Below are positions 44,614-54,084 of a DNA stretch of 64,000 nt, piece by piece. The position numbers were made by a program, and so were the translations under genes. The DNA comes from Sphingomonas hankookensis (GTDB taxonomy: Bacteria; Pseudomonadota; Alphaproteobacteria; Sphingomonadales; Sphingomonadaceae), in NCBI RefSeq assembly GCF_028551275.1, contig NZ_CP117025.1:62001-126000 (forward strand), in the 5' to 3' direction. Position 1 is the first letter of the stretch; each line of letters starts with the position of its first letter. The notes under the pieces are model-generated. The model saw only the letters and a program-made list of their open reading frames with translations, had not been told where the DNA came from and did no database searches.

Positions 44614-45543
44614 TCAATGCTTCTTCGGCAGGACGTGCAGTACGCCGGCGATGACCCCGCCGATCAGGACGCCGAACACCGCCGCGCCGGCCGCGTTGAC
44701 GATCCATTCCAGCACCCCGCCCAGCCCCGGCACCGCCTCGGCCACATGATGCGCGGTGTCGTGGACGAGGTGCGGCAACGTGGCGAAGCCGAACTCCTCC
44801 AGCCCGTGCAGGATGATCTGCCCGCCGACCCACAGCATCGCCGCCGTGCCGATCAGCGCCAGCGCCTTGAGCACCACCGGCATCGCCTTCACCAGCCCGC
44901 GCCCGACACTCTGCGCCAGCGCGCTCGACCGGCGGGCCAGCGCCAGCCCGATATCGTCCATCTTCACGATCAGCGCGACGACGCCGTACACGCCGATGGT
45001 GATCGCGATGCCGACCACCGCCAGCGCGATGCCCTGCATCCAGATCGACAGCGCGGGCAGTTCGTTGAGCGCGATGATCATGATTTCCGCCGACAGGATC
45101 ATGTCGGTGCGGATCGCGCCGCTGACCTGCGTACGCTCCAGCTCGGCCGGGTCGGTCGGGGTCGCCGCTTCCTCGGCATGATGACCGCCGAACAGCGGGG
45201 CGAGGACCTTTTCCGCCCCCTCGAAGCACAGGAACGCGCCGCCCGCCATCAGGATCGGGGTGATCGCCCAGGGCGCGAAGAATTTGAGGATCAGCGCGGC
45301 GGGCAGCAGGATCAGCAGCTTGTTGCGCAGCGACCCCAGCGCGATCTTGCCGATGATCGGCAGTTCGCGCGCAGGCGACAGGCCGACGACATAGCGCGGG
45401 GTGACCGCAGCATCGTCGATCACCACGCCCGCCGCCTTGGCCCCGGCGCGTCCGGCCGCCGCGCTCACATCGTCGAGCGATGCCGCCGCCAGCTTCGCGA
45501 TCGCCGCGATATCGTCGAGCAGCGCAACCAATCCACCAGCCAT
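44614..45543 (-). CDS. DUF808/YedI-family inner-membrane protein
   Basis: The 309-residue protein starts MAGGLVALLDDIAAIAKLAA and continues with the pattern of the DUF808 family (E. coli YedI): VTPRYVVGLSPARELPI, ILMAGGAFLCFEGAEK and several long hydrophobic segments. The function of the family is unknown. ATG 45543 gives the family N-terminus; the ORF extends 81 codons further up without similarity. It is convergent with the serine hydrolase gene, with a family C element between. Confidence 0.9.
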   Translation of the reverse strand: MAGGLVALLDDIAAIAKLAAASLDDVSAAAGRAGAKAAGVVIDDAAVTPRYVVGLSPARELPIIGKIALGSLRNKLLILLPAALILKFFAPWAITPILMAGGAFLCFEGAEKVLAPLFGGHHAEEAATPTDPAELERTQVSGAIRTDMILSAEIMIIALNELPALSIWMQGIALAVVGIAITIGVYGVVALIVKMDDIGLALARRSSALAQSVGRGLVKAMPVVLKALALIGTAAMLWVGGQIILHGLEEFGFATLPHLVHDTAHHVAEAVPGLGGVLEWIVNAAGAAVFGVLIGGVIAGVLHVLPKKH

Positions 45544-45914
45544 CGCCTGTCCCCTAGTTCCTCGGCCCGACCGGTAGCGGCAGCCGTGCGGCAACGCCAT
45601 GGACAGTGGGCCACAAATTTTTTGGTTAACGGGTCGAATGGCTCGACGACGTCCGCCAAGCATGACAAATTTGATGCGCGATCGTATCAAACCATTGCTG
45701 GCGCGCCGCTTTATGGAAAGTGCCGTCATCGACACACGCATAACATCGAGGCCAGTATCGGCGTCTTGCGGGTCCGCGGTTAACATCCCTTCGGGAATAG
45801 TTAAAATCCCGGCAAGGTCTTCTTAAAGCCGGGTCTCTACGTGGTGTCGTATACGAGTAGGCCTAATTCCGTAATTTGCGGACTTCGGCTCTCGCATAAG
45901 GTCGGGAGAGAAGT
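45544..45914. other. Upstream region of first chemoreceptor gene with hairpins
   Basis: This 371-base region separates the divergent DUF808 and chemoreceptor genes. Near its end are TTAAC/GTTAA (45780-45784, 45800-45804) enclosing CCCTTCGGG, and CCCGGC/GCCGGG (45808-45813, 45828-45833). No gene is supported here. Confidence 0.45.
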
Positions 45915-47588
45915 ATGCGGTCGACAATCAAGGCGAAGCTGGGAGTGACGTTCGCCATCATCGTGACGATGCTGATTGCCATCGTCGCGATCGGCGTCAG
46001 TCAGATGTCGCACATGAATACGGATATCGTCGACGTCATCGACGGCCCGGCCAAGCGACAGGCCCGGTCGCTGCGCGTACAGGTTGAGGTGAACGAAATC
46101 ATTCGCCTCGAAAAGAACATGGCCCTGTCGAAGGATCCGGCACAGGTCCGCGAGTTCGATCAGGAATCGCTATCCAAGATCGCGGCGACCAGCGACCTGA
46201 TCCGACAGGCGGTGGAAAACGCGTCGGCGACCGCGAAGCCGCGCTGGACCGAAGTCTCGGTGGCATGGGAAAAAGTCAAACAGATCAATCAGAACGTCCG
46301 CACCCTTGCTCTTGCAGGCAAGGGCGACGATGCAGGGCTCCTGTCGCTTTCTCAATCCCGCGACGCCGTCAAGAATATGTACGGCTCGCTCGACGAAATC
46401 GTTTCGATCAACGATGGCTTGATGACCGAGGCAAAGACCAAGACCGCCGCCAGCTATGAAGATGCGCGGACGATGCTGGTCGGTGTCGCCATTGCTGCAA
46501 TCCTGATCGCGGTCGGCAGCGCGGTGTGGGTCAGCCTGATCGTGTCGCGTGGCCTGAAGCAGTTGGGCAGCGCGCTGACCCAGGTCGCCGGTGGTGATCT
46601 GACCCAGACGATCACGGTGCGGAGCAACGACGAGATCAAGGATTTGGTCGACACGACCAATTCGATGATCGAGCGGCTGCGCAGCGTGGTCGGCAACAGT
46701 TCGCTGGCGGCGGACAGTGTCGCGGGGGGCAGCCAGCAGCTCTCCGCCTCGTCGGAACAGGTCAGCCAGGGCGCGACCGAACAGGCTGCCGCTGCCGAGG
46801 AAGCATCCGCTTCGATGGAAGAGATGGCCGCCAACATTAAGCAGAACGCCGACAATGCCGCCCAGACCGAGAAGATCGCGCGCCAGTCGTCGAAGGACGC
46901 CGAGGCGAGCGGCGTCGCGGTCGACCGTGCGGTCGGTGCGATGCGGGTCATCGCCGAGAAGATCGGCATCGTGCAGGAAATCGCCCGCCAGACCGACCTG
47001 CTGGCGCTGAACGCGGCGGTCGAGGCGGCGCGCGCCGGCGAACATGGTCGCGGCTTCGCGGTCGTCGCATCGGAAGTCCGCAAGCTGGCCGAACGCAGCC
47101 AGACCGCCGCTGCCGAAATCAGCGCGGTGTCGGGCGACACGGTGCAGGCCGCGGCACAGGCAGGCGAGATGCTGACCAAGCTGGTCCCCGACATCCGCCG
47201 GACCGCCGAACTGGTCGCCGAGATCAGCGCCGCATGCCGTGAACAGGATATCGGCGCGTCACAGATCAACCAGGCGCTGCAACAGCTCGACACCGTCACG
47301 CAGCAGAACGCGTCGGCATCCGAACAGATCACCTCGACCTCCGAGGAACTGGCGGGTCAGGCAGAGGAGCTACAGCAGAGCATTTCCTTCTTCCGCGTCG
47401 ACGACGGCAGCGGCAAGGCGGCGAAGCGCCCGGCGGCACGCAAGCCGGTGGCCGCCAAGCCCAAGGCGGCCGCCCGAGCCAAGCCCAACTCGGTCGCCGA
47501 CCAGCAGGCCCGCGCGCGCGGCTTCGCGCTCGACCTGACCCAGGGCGGCCCGGATAGCGACGACGTGACCTTCGAACACGCCGCCTGA
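45915..47588 (+). CDS. Methyl-accepting chemotaxis protein, four-helix-bundle sensor
   Basis: The 557-residue receptor has membrane segments at about 10-30 and 190-212 enclosing a periplasmic four-helix-bundle sensor, then one HAMP domain ([16 protein letters not shown]) and the signalling hairpin with tip [20 protein letters not shown]. The tail is Ala/Lys/Pro-rich and ends in a segment [15 protein letters not shown] shared with the next gene's product. It pairs with that gene as a tandem paralogue; nucleotide sequences of the signalling parts are nearly the same. Ligand unknown. Confidence 0.93.
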   Translation: MRSTIKAKLGVTFAIIVTMLIAIVAIGVSQMSHMNTDIVDVIDGPAKRQARSLRVQVEVNEIIRLEKNMALSKDPAQVREFDQESLSKIAATSDLIRQAVENASATAKPRWTEVSVAWEKVKQINQNVRTLALAGKGDDAGLLSLSQSRDAVKNMYGSLDEIVSINDGLMTEAKTKTAASYEDARTMLVGVAIAAILIAVGSAVWVSLIVSRGLKQLGSALTQVAGGDLTQTITVRSNDEIKDLVDTTNSMIERLRSVVGNSSLAADSVAGGSQQLSASSEQVSQGATEQAAAAEEASASMEEMAANIKQNADNAAQTEKIARQSSKDAEASGVAVDRAVGAMRVIAEKIGIVQEIARQTDLLALNAAVEAARAGEHGRGFAVVASEVRKLAERSQTAAAEISAVSGDTVQAAAQAGEMLTKLVPDIRRTAELVAEISAACREQDIGASQINQALQQLDTVTQQNASASEQITSTSEELAGQAEELQQSISFFRVDDGSGKAAKRPAARKPVAAKPKAAARAKPNSVADQQARARGFALDLTQGGPDSDDVTFEHAA

Positions 47589-47611
47589 CCGGACGGCACC
47601 GCCCGAACCGA

Positions 47612-47647
47612 CGATCCGCCGCGTCTTTCACCAAAGCCGGCGGATCG
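47612..47647. terminator. Stem-loop between the two chemoreceptor genes
   Basis: CGATCCGCCG at 47612-47621 pairs with CGGCGGATCG at 47638-47647, a perfect 10-bp stem with a 16-base loop, 24 bases after the stop. There is no T-run, so termination efficiency is uncertain. Confidence 0.5.
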
Positions 47648-47797
47648 CCCTCCCCTTCGCGACGGCGCGTCACGCCAACGGCGAAGGGACCACGCATCAA
47701 ACGCCCGCAAACAATATCTCAATTTTTGAGATTTAGTCTGGCGGACAACACCCGGGGAATAATGGGTGACCGGAAACCAGACATGTTAGGGAATTCG

Positions 47798-49813
47798 ATG
47801 AAACGCGTTACGATAAAGACCAAGCTATCCGCGACATTCGGAGTCGTATTGTTGATGATGCTGGCGATCATCATCCTCAGCGTCTCGCGAATGTCGGCGA
47901 TGAACAGCGGCCTGGTCGACGTGATCGAAGGCCCGGCGACGCGACAGGTTCGCAATCTCAATATCAAGGTGGCGTTGCTCGATATCGTGCGGTTCGAAAA
48001 GAACATGGCACTGACCGATGACGACGCCCAGAATCGCGAATTCGCAAACAGCGCGGCCACCCGGGTTACCGAACTCGATTCGCTGCTGAGCGATGCGATG
48101 GCCAATTCGACCGAACGGTCGAAGGCCGATTGGGCGACGGTCGCGAACAACTGGAACGAATATAAGGCGATCAACGCCCGGATCCGCCAACTGGGCCTGG
48201 AAAACAGGAATGCCGAGGCCGCGCGCCTGAGCCTGACCGATGCACGCGACCGGGTGGTGACGATCGCCAAGACGCTGGACGTCCTGATCGGACGCAGCAC
48301 GTCGCGCATGGAAGAGGCCAAGGCCGAGGCCGCCGCAGCCTATAGCCAGGCCCGCCTGATCCTGATCGTTGCCGGGCTGCTCGCCTGCGCAATCGCCATC
48401 GCCGGCGCGCTGTGGATCAGCCGGATCGTTGCGCAGGGGCTGAAGCGGGTCAGCGTCGCGCTGGACGCGGTCGCGGTCGGCGACCTCGACAAGGAGGTCG
48501 TCGTCACCAGCAATGACGAGATCAAGGACCTGGTCGACACCGTCAACCGCATGACCGCGTCGCTGCGCAAGTCGGCAGAACTGGCCGATACGATCGCGCT
48601 GGGCGACCTGTCGGTCGACCACAAGCCGCTGTCGAACGAGGACCGGCTGGGCCATGCGATGGTCAAGATGGTCGACGGCCTGCGCCAGTCGGCGGCACTG
48701 GCCGACACCATCGCGCTGGGCGACCTGTCGGTCGATGCGAAGCCGCTGTCGGACAAGGACCAGCTGGGCCATGCGGTGGTGTCGATGCTCGCCGGTCTGC
48801 GCAAGTCGGCCGCGCTGGCCGATACCATCGCCGCGGGCGACCTGACCGTCGATCACCAGCCGCTGTCGGACAAGGACCAGCTGGGCAACGCGCTGGTGTC
48901 GATGACCAAGCGGCTGCGCAATGTCGTGGGCGACGCGACCGCCGCTGCCGACAATGTCGCGGGCGGCAGCCAGCAGCTCTCCGCCTCGTCGGAACAGGTC
49001 AGCCAGGGCGCGACCGAACAGGCCGCCTCTGCCGAGGAAGCCTCCGCTTCGATGGAAGAGATGGCGGCGAACATCAAACAGAATGCCGACAATGCCGCCC
49101 AGACCGAAAAGATCGCGCGCCAGTCGTCGAAGGACGCCGAAACGAGCGGCATCGCGGTCGATCGCGCGGTAGGTGCGATGCGGACCATCGTCGAAAAGAT
49201 CGGCATCGTGCAGGAAATCGCGCGTCAAACCGATCTGCTGGCGCTGAACGCAGCGGTGGAGGCGGCGCGTGCCGGCGAACATGGCCGCGGCTTCGCGGTC
49301 GTCGCATCCGAAGTCCGCAAGCTCGCCGAACGCAGCCAGGCGGCAGCCGCCGAGATCAGTTCGGTGTCGAGCGATACGGTGCAGGCGGCGGCGCAGGCCG
49401 GCGACATGCTGACCAAGCTGGTCCCCGACATTCGCCGGACCGCCGAGCTGGTCGCCGAGATCAGCGCCGCATGCCGCGAACAGGATATCGGCGCATCGCA
49501 GATCAACCAGGCGCTGCAACAACTCGACACGGTGACGCAGCAGAACGCGTCGGCAGCCGAACAGATCACCTCGACCTCCGAGGAACTGGCGGGTCAGGCC
49601 GAGGAGCTGCAGTCGAGCATCGCCTTCTTCCGGGTCAAGGCCGAACGCCACGAAGCGACGCGGCGCCCGGTGCGCAAGCCGGCCAAGGCGGCGGCGCCCA
49701 AGACGAGGATCAACACCGTCGCCGACCAGCAGGCCCGCGCGCGCGGCTTTGCGCTCGACCTGACGCAGGGCGGGCCGGACGACGACGACGACGCTTTCGG
49801 ACAGGCAGCCTGA
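47798..49813 (+). CDS. Methyl-accepting chemotaxis protein with three tandem HAMP-like repeats
   Basis: The 671-residue receptor is like its upstream neighbour: membrane segments at about 12-32 and 188-208, four-helix-bundle sensor, HAMP domain, signalling hairpin ([17 protein letters not shown]) and the same C-terminal [15 protein letters not shown]. Between HAMP and hairpin it has three 40-residue repeats (258-297, 298-337, 338-377), each of the form [20 protein letters not shown] followed by a helix ending in GLR. They look like successive half-HAMP units and lengthen the stalk. ATG 47798 gives the same N-terminus as the paralogue. Confidence 0.92.
   Translation: MKRVTIKTKLSATFGVVLLMMLAIIILSVSRMSAMNSGLVDVIEGPATRQVRNLNIKVALLDIVRFEKNMALTDDDAQNREFANSAATRVTELDSLLSDAMANSTERSKADWATVANNWNEYKAINARIRQLGLENRNAEAARLSLTDARDRVVTIAKTLDVLIGRSTSRMEEAKAEAAAAYSQARLILIVAGLLACAIAIAGALWISRIVAQGLKRVSVALDAVAVGDLDKEVVVTSNDEIKDLVDTVNRMTASLRKSAELADTIALGDLSVDHKPLSNEDRLGHAMVKMVDGLRQSAALADTIALGDLSVDAKPLSDKDQLGHAVVSMLAGLRKSAALADTIAAGDLTVDHQPLSDKDQLGNALVSMTKRLRNVVGDATAAADNVAGGSQQLSASSEQVSQGATEQAASAEEASASMEEMAANIKQNADNAAQTEKIARQSSKDAETSGIAVDRAVGAMRTIVEKIGIVQEIARQTDLLALNAAVEAARAGEHGRGFAVVASEVRKLAERSQAAAAEISSVSSDTVQAAAQAGDMLTKLVPDIRRTAELVAEISAACREQDIGASQINQALQQLDTVTQQNASAAEQITSTSEELAGQAEELQSSIAFFRVKAERHEATRRPVRKPAKAAAPKTRINTVADQQARARGFALDLTQGGPDDDDDAFGQAA
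48569..48928 (+). repeat. Three in-frame 120-bp tandem repeats
   Basis: Units 48569-48688, 48689-48808 and 48809-48928 encode the three 40-residue segments. Phrases such as CTGGCCGATACCATCGC and GTCGGACAAGGACCAGCTGG recur with few changes, so the repeats arose recently or are kept alike by recombination. Confidence 0.85.
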
Positions 49814-49884
49814 CCTGACCGGCGCGCCGCCCCCCGCCATGGGGGCGGCCGTCGCGATCGCAGGCATCGACAGGGGGACGTTGC

Positions 49885-51054
49885 ATGGGACGGAACTGGT
49901 TGGGGAATGCGGCGATCGGGACGGCGATGGCGATGGCGATGCTGGTCACGCCGGCACGGGCGCAGGACGAAGCGGCCGGGCCGCTGGCCATCGACCTGGT
50001 GTACAAAGGCGATGTGGTCGGGGTGGCGGCGGGCGATGCGCGCGGGGCACGCTATCTCGACAATCTCGACCTGCTCGCCTCGCTCGACCTCGACCGCGCG
50101 GTCGGCTGGCGGGGCGGCACCGCCTTTGCCAGCCTGCTCAACAATCTGGGCGGGCGGCCCAACGACATCGCCGGCACGTTGCAGGGCGTGAACAATATCG
50201 AGGTCGCCGGGGCCGACCTGCTGCTGTACCAGGCATGGATCCAGCAGAGTTTCGCCGATGACCGGCTGTCGGTGCTGGTCGGCAGATACGACCTGAACAG
50301 CGAATTCTACGCCAACGACGCCGCGTCGCACCTGATCGCGCCGGCATTCGGCATCGGGTCCGAACTGGCGGCGACCGGTCCCAACGGCCCGTCGATCTTT
50401 CCGCGCACCGACCTTGCCATCCGGCTGCGCGCCGGGGACGAGCGGAACTATGTCCAGGCGGTCGCGATCCGTGCGCCGCGCGGCACCACCGACGATGGCG
50501 GCCGGCGTTCGACGCTGTTCGTGGCGGAGGCCGGGTGGCAGGGGCGGCTGTCGTTCACGCTGGGCGGCTGGGCCTATAGCCGGCGCCAGCCGCGCATCAT
50601 CCCGCCGGGCGTCACCACCGGCCCGGGCGAGGCGGCGTCGCACGGCGTCTATGCCTCGGTCGAGACCGATCTGGCCGGACAGGCCGACCAGCCAGGGCAT
50701 TGGCGCGCCTTTGCCCGCGCCGGATGGTCCGATGGGCGGACGACTCCCTTTGCCGGCGGGTTCCAGCTCGGCGTGACCGGGCGGGGCATCGTTCCCGACC
50801 GGCCCGGCAGCCAGCTGTCGATCGGCGTGGCGAGCGCCGACCTCAGCACCCCCTATCGCCAGGCCAATCCGCCGGGCGAACCGGCGCTGGCCGGATCGGA
50901 AGGGATGGTCGAGCTGACCTATAGCGACGCGGTGCTGCCGTTCCTGACGCTGCAGCCCGACGTGCAATATGTCCGCCGGCCGGGTGGTTTGCAGGATGCG
51001 GACGATGCGGTGGTGCTGGGGCTGCGCGCGATCGTGGCTTGGAAGGCGCTGTAG
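49885..51054 (+). CDS. OprB-type carbohydrate porin
   Basis: The 389-residue outer-membrane protein has a Sec signal peptide ending at TPARA (about residue 26) and a beta-barrel body with alternating hydrophobic residues. The phrases YQAWIQQSFADDRLSVLVGRYDLNSEF-type and the C-terminal region resemble OprB carbohydrate-selective porins. It lacks a sugar operon next to it. It follows the chemoreceptor genes by about 70 bases on the same strand but is not clearly cotranscribed. Confidence 0.82.
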   Translation: MGRNWLGNAAIGTAMAMAMLVTPARAQDEAAGPLAIDLVYKGDVVGVAAGDARGARYLDNLDLLASLDLDRAVGWRGGTAFASLLNNLGGRPNDIAGTLQGVNNIEVAGADLLLYQAWIQQSFADDRLSVLVGRYDLNSEFYANDAASHLIAPAFGIGSELAATGPNGPSIFPRTDLAIRLRAGDERNYVQAVAIRAPRGTTDDGGRRSTLFVAEAGWQGRLSFTLGGWAYSRRQPRIIPPGVTTGPGEAASHGVYASVETDLAGQADQPGHWRAFARAGWSDGRTTPFAGGFQLGVTGRGIVPDRPGSQLSIGVASADLSTPYRQANPPGEPALAGSEGMVELTYSDAVLPFLTLQPDVQYVRRPGGLQDADDAVVLGLRAIVAWKAL

Positions 51055-51096
51055 GGCGGGTCAGCACGTGGAGCGCGCCGCGACGCTCCACAACGC

Positions 51097-51178
51097 GTCG
51101 CTCCGGGCTTGACCCGGCCTCCCGCGTTTTACCGCGCAGAAGAAGAAGCGGGACCCCGGATCAAGTCCGGGGTGACGA
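51097..51178. repeat. Palindromic intergenic repeat, family A (degenerate left arm)
   Basis: The right arm CCCCGGATCAAGTCCGGGG is intact; the left arm has several changes. It lies between the porin and glycosyltransferase stops, which are convergent. Confidence 0.7.
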
Positions 51179-51180
51179 AG

Positions 51181-52236
51181 CTATGCCGCCGCCAGCGTCG
51201 GCTGCGTCCCCAATCCCGCATCGACCAGATTGCCGACGAACTGGTCGGTGCAATGCGACCAGCAATAGGCGGTGCCGGCACGGGCGCAGGCGTCGCGGTC
51301 GGCGGTCAGCGCCTGGGTAACGGCCGCCGCCAGATCGTCGTCGACCGCGCCGATCCGTGCGGAGCCGCCGCCCCGGCCGTCCGTCCCGATGATGTCGAGC
51401 GGCCCGGGTACCGGATAGCCCGCGACCGGGGTGCCGCAGGCCAGCGCCTCGATCATCACCAGCCCGAACGTGTCGGTGCGGCTGGGGAAGACCAGCACGT
51501 CGGCGGCGCGATAGGCAGCGGCGAGTGCCGCACCCTGCTTCAACCCGACGAACCGGGCGAGCGGATAGCGGCGCTCCAGCTCGGCGCGCGCCGGGCCGTC
51601 GCCGACCAGCAGCTTGGTGCCGGGCACGTCGAGCGACAGGAACGCTTCGATATTCTTTTCGACCGCGATCCGCCCGACATGGAGCAGGATCGGGCGCGGC
51701 AGGGTGGCGACGTCGAGTTGGCCGCCATCGGGCTTGAACAGCGACAGGTCGACGCCGCGCGACCAGCGCTTCGTATGGGCGATGCCGTGGTCGCGCAGCG
51801 ACGCGGCGACGCGGGCGGTGGCGGTCATCACCCCGCTGGCCGCCGCATGGAAGCGGCGCAGGAACGGCCAGAACAGCCCGGCGGGCAGGTGCGTGCGCAT
51901 CGCCAGATAGTCGGCGAAATTGGTGTGGAACGAGGTGGTGAAGCGGAGCCCATGCCGCCGGCACCAGCGCCGTGCCGCCCAGCCGAGCGGTCCTTCGGTC
52001 GCGATATGGATCGCGTCGGGCCGGAACGCCGCGATCCGCCGCCCCAGCTCCGGCCCGCAGCCAAAGGCGAGCCGGATTTCGGGATAGCCGGGGCACGGCC
52101 GGGTGGCGAAGCCGTCGGGGGTATAGGTCTCGACGATATGCCCGCGCTGTTGCAGGCGGCCGATCGTGGTCTGGAGCGTGCGGACGACGCCGTTGACCTG
52201 CGGACTCCACGCGTCGCTGACGATGGCGATCCTCAC
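51181..52236 (-). CDS. GT4-family glycosyltransferase, probable glycolipid synthase (Agt-like)
   Basis: The 351-residue glycosyltransferase opens RIAIVSDAWSPQVNGVVRTL and has FTTSFHTNFADY, LLHVGRIAVEKNIEAF and the donor-binding acidic motif FPSRTDTFGLVMIEALACG. These features place it with MgtA/SqdX/Agt enzymes that glycosylate diacylglycerol or related lipids. Its start overlaps the PlcP-like gene by four bases. In other alphaproteobacteria plcP-agt operons replace phospholipids by glycolipids under phosphate starvation. Acceptor and sugar cannot be told from sequence. Confidence 0.85.
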   Translation of the reverse strand: MRIAIVSDAWSPQVNGVVRTLQTTIGRLQQRGHIVETYTPDGFATRPCPGYPEIRLAFGCGPELGRRIAAFRPDAIHIATEGPLGWAARRWCRRHGLRFTTSFHTNFADYLAMRTHLPAGLFWPFLRRFHAAASGVMTATARVAASLRDHGIAHTKRWSRGVDLSLFKPDGGQLDVATLPRPILLHVGRIAVEKNIEAFLSLDVPGTKLLVGDGPARAELERRYPLARFVGLKQGAALAAAYRAADVLVFPSRTDTFGLVMIEALACGTPVAGYPVPGPLDIIGTDGRGGGSARIGAVDDDLAAAVTQALTADRDACARAGTAYCWSHCTDQFVGNLVDAGLGTQPTLAAA

Positions 52237-53156
52237 GCGGTGGCGACCACCCGGCCGGGGACGGGCGCCTTGCCCGACGACTTCGCCAGTTCCTTTTCCC
52301 AGGTCTCGGCCCGCCAGTCGATCAGCGACATGGCGCCCGCATGATCCTCGACCAGCGCGGTGCAGCTCTCCACCCAGTCGCCGTCGTTATAGTACATGAT
52401 ATCGCCGATCCGGCGGATCTCGGCGGTGTGGATATGGCCGCAGACCACGCCGTCGACGCCGTGTTCGGCGGCGGCATGGGCGACGGTTTCCTCGAACCGG
52501 CCGATGAAGTTGACCGCGTTCTTCACGCGATGCTTGGCATAGGCCGACAGCGACCAATAGGGCAGGCCGAGCTTGCGCCGGGCGAAGTTCCACACGCTGT
52601 TGGCCTTCAGCAGCGCGGTGTAGGCATGGTCGCCGAGGAAGGCGAGCCATTTGGCATAGAGCACCACGCCGTCGAACTTGTCGCCGTGCAGCACCAGCAG
52701 GCGGCGGCCGTCGGCGGTTTCGTGGATATCCTCCTCGACCATCTCGACCCCGCCGAATTCGAGGCCGGTATAGTCGCGGAATGCCTCGTCATGGTTGCCG
52801 GGGATGTAGATGACGCGCGTGCCGCGGCGGGCGAACTTCAGGATCGATCGGATGACGTCGTTATGGCTCGACGGCCAGTACCAGCCGCGACGGATCTGCC
52901 AGCCATCGACGATGTCGCCGACCAGGTACAGCGTCTCGCATTCGAACGAATGGAGGAAGTCGACCAGCTGGGTCGCGCTGCATCCGGGCGTACCCAGATG
53001 GACGTCGGAGATGAAGACGGTGCGGTAGGACTTTTTGGGGCCTTCCGCCTGATAGCTTTGCGGGTCGTTGATCCAGTCGGGGATCTTGCGCGCCAGCGAC
53101 TTTACCGGCGGTTGCGTATTCTTTCGATCGGTCCGGGATACAAATGCCGTCGTCAT
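52233..53156 (-). CDS. plcP: PlcP/LpxH-like metallophosphoesterase
   Basis: The 307-residue enzyme has the calcineurin-like metal motifs ISDVHLG, VGDIVDGW, IPGNHDE, LHGDKFD and CGHIHTAE. The order and the phrase WYWPSSHND match the proteins annotated as UDP-2,3-diacylglucosamine diphosphatase, among which Sinorhizobium PlcP was shown to be a phospholipase C acting on phospholipids in phosphate starvation. ATG 53156 was chosen; upstream codons are unrelated. Coupling to a GT4 glycosyltransferase supports the PlcP reading over an LpxH role, but LpxH remains an alternative. Confidence 0.82.
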   Translation of the reverse strand: MTTAFVSRTDRKNTQPPVKSLARKIPDWINDPQSYQAEGPKKSYRTVFISDVHLGTPGCSATQLVDFLHSFECETLYLVGDIVDGWQIRRGWYWPSSHNDVIRSILKFARRGTRVIYIPGNHDEAFRDYTGLEFGGVEMVEEDIHETADGRRLLVLHGDKFDGVVLYAKWLAFLGDHAYTALLKANSVWNFARRKLGLPYWSLSAYAKHRVKNAVNFIGRFEETVAHAAAEHGVDGVVCGHIHTAEIRRIGDIMYYNDGDWVESCTALVEDHAGAMSLIDWRAETWEKELAKSSGKAPVPGRVVATA

Positions 53157-53298
53157 CGTACTTCCCCCACGCCAGTGGACCGGACTTGCGTCCTTGCGAT
53201 GCCGGCGCAGTAACGTCCCCGCGCGACAATAGTATTGCGCGGGTGTGACGGCCGTTCTCATCAAACTGAAACCTTGCTGACATGCCCGCGCCATTGGG

Positions 53299-53320
53299 CT
53301 GTCATCGAATCCCGTCATCG
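53299..53320. promoter_or_regulatory. Pho-box-like direct repeat in divergent plcP/pmtA region
   Basis: CTGTCATCG at 53299-53307 and CCGTCATCG at 53312-53320 are direct repeats 13 bases apart. Pho boxes consist of CTGTCAT-like repeats 11 bases apart, so the spacing is two bases too long. It lies 39 bases before pmtA. Confidence 0.35.
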
Positions 53321-53358
53321 TAATTGGCCAGACAAGCCGCACGGCGCTGGACAAGGAA

Positions 53359-54057
53359 ATGCACGGATTGGCTCAGGAACTGAACCGCGTCGGCGTGGCG
53401 AGCGCCTATGATCGCTGGGCGCCCATCTATGACCTGGTGTTCGGCCCCGTCTTCAAGCGGGGTCGCCGTGCGGCGATCGACGCGGCGGAGACGGTCGGCG
53501 GCCGCATCCTCGAGGTGGGGGTCGGCACCGGCATCTCGCTGCCGCATTACCGCGCCGAGAGCCGGATCACCGGCATCGATATCGCCGACCAGATGCTCGA
53601 CAAGGCGCGCGACCGGGTGCGCCGGCTGAAGCTCAACCATGTCGAGCGGATCGCGATCGGCGATGCCGAGGCGCTGGATTTCGACGACGCGTCGTTCGAC
53701 GTCGTCGTCGCGCAGTACGTGGTGTCGGCGGTGCCGCATCCCGACCGTGCCCTGAGCGAGTTCCTGCGCGTGGTGCGGCCCGGCGGCATGATCGTGATCG
53801 CGACCCGGCTGGGCGCGGAAGCGGGGATGCGCGCCAGGATCGAGCGCGCGCTGATGCCGATCACCAGTCGGCTGGGCTGGCGTACCGATTTCCCCTGGTC
53901 GATCTATGGCGACTGGGCGGCCCGCAACCCGCAGGCCGAGCTGGTCGAGCGCCGGCCCCTGCCCCCGCTCGGCCATTTCTCGCTGGTGTGCTTCCGGCGC
54001 GCGGCCGCTGCCGGACAGGACAACCACCCGACGCCCGCGCTCGGCGCGACCGCCTGA
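53359..54057 (+). CDS. pmtA: Phosphatidylethanolamine N-methyltransferase, PmtA type
   Basis: The 232-residue cytoplasmic methyltransferase has the SAM-binding motif ILEVGVGTGISLPHY (about 50-64), GIDIADQMLDKARDR and VRPGGMIVIATRLGAE. These phrases are typical of Rhodobacter-type PmtA, which makes mono- and dimethyl-PE and phosphatidylcholine. It is divergent from the plcP operon, with 202 bases between, so phospholipid methylation and phospholipid removal share one control region. Confidence 0.88.
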   Translation: MHGLAQELNRVGVASAYDRWAPIYDLVFGPVFKRGRRAAIDAAETVGGRILEVGVGTGISLPHYRAESRITGIDIADQMLDKARDRVRRLKLNHVERIAIGDAEALDFDDASFDVVVAQYVVSAVPHPDRALSEFLRVVRPGGMIVIATRLGAEAGMRARIERALMPITSRLGWRTDFPWSIYGDWAARNPQAELVERRPLPPLGHFSLVCFRRAAAAGQDNHPTPALGATA

Positions 54058-54084
54058 AAACCCTTATCTTCAAAGGCTTTATCG

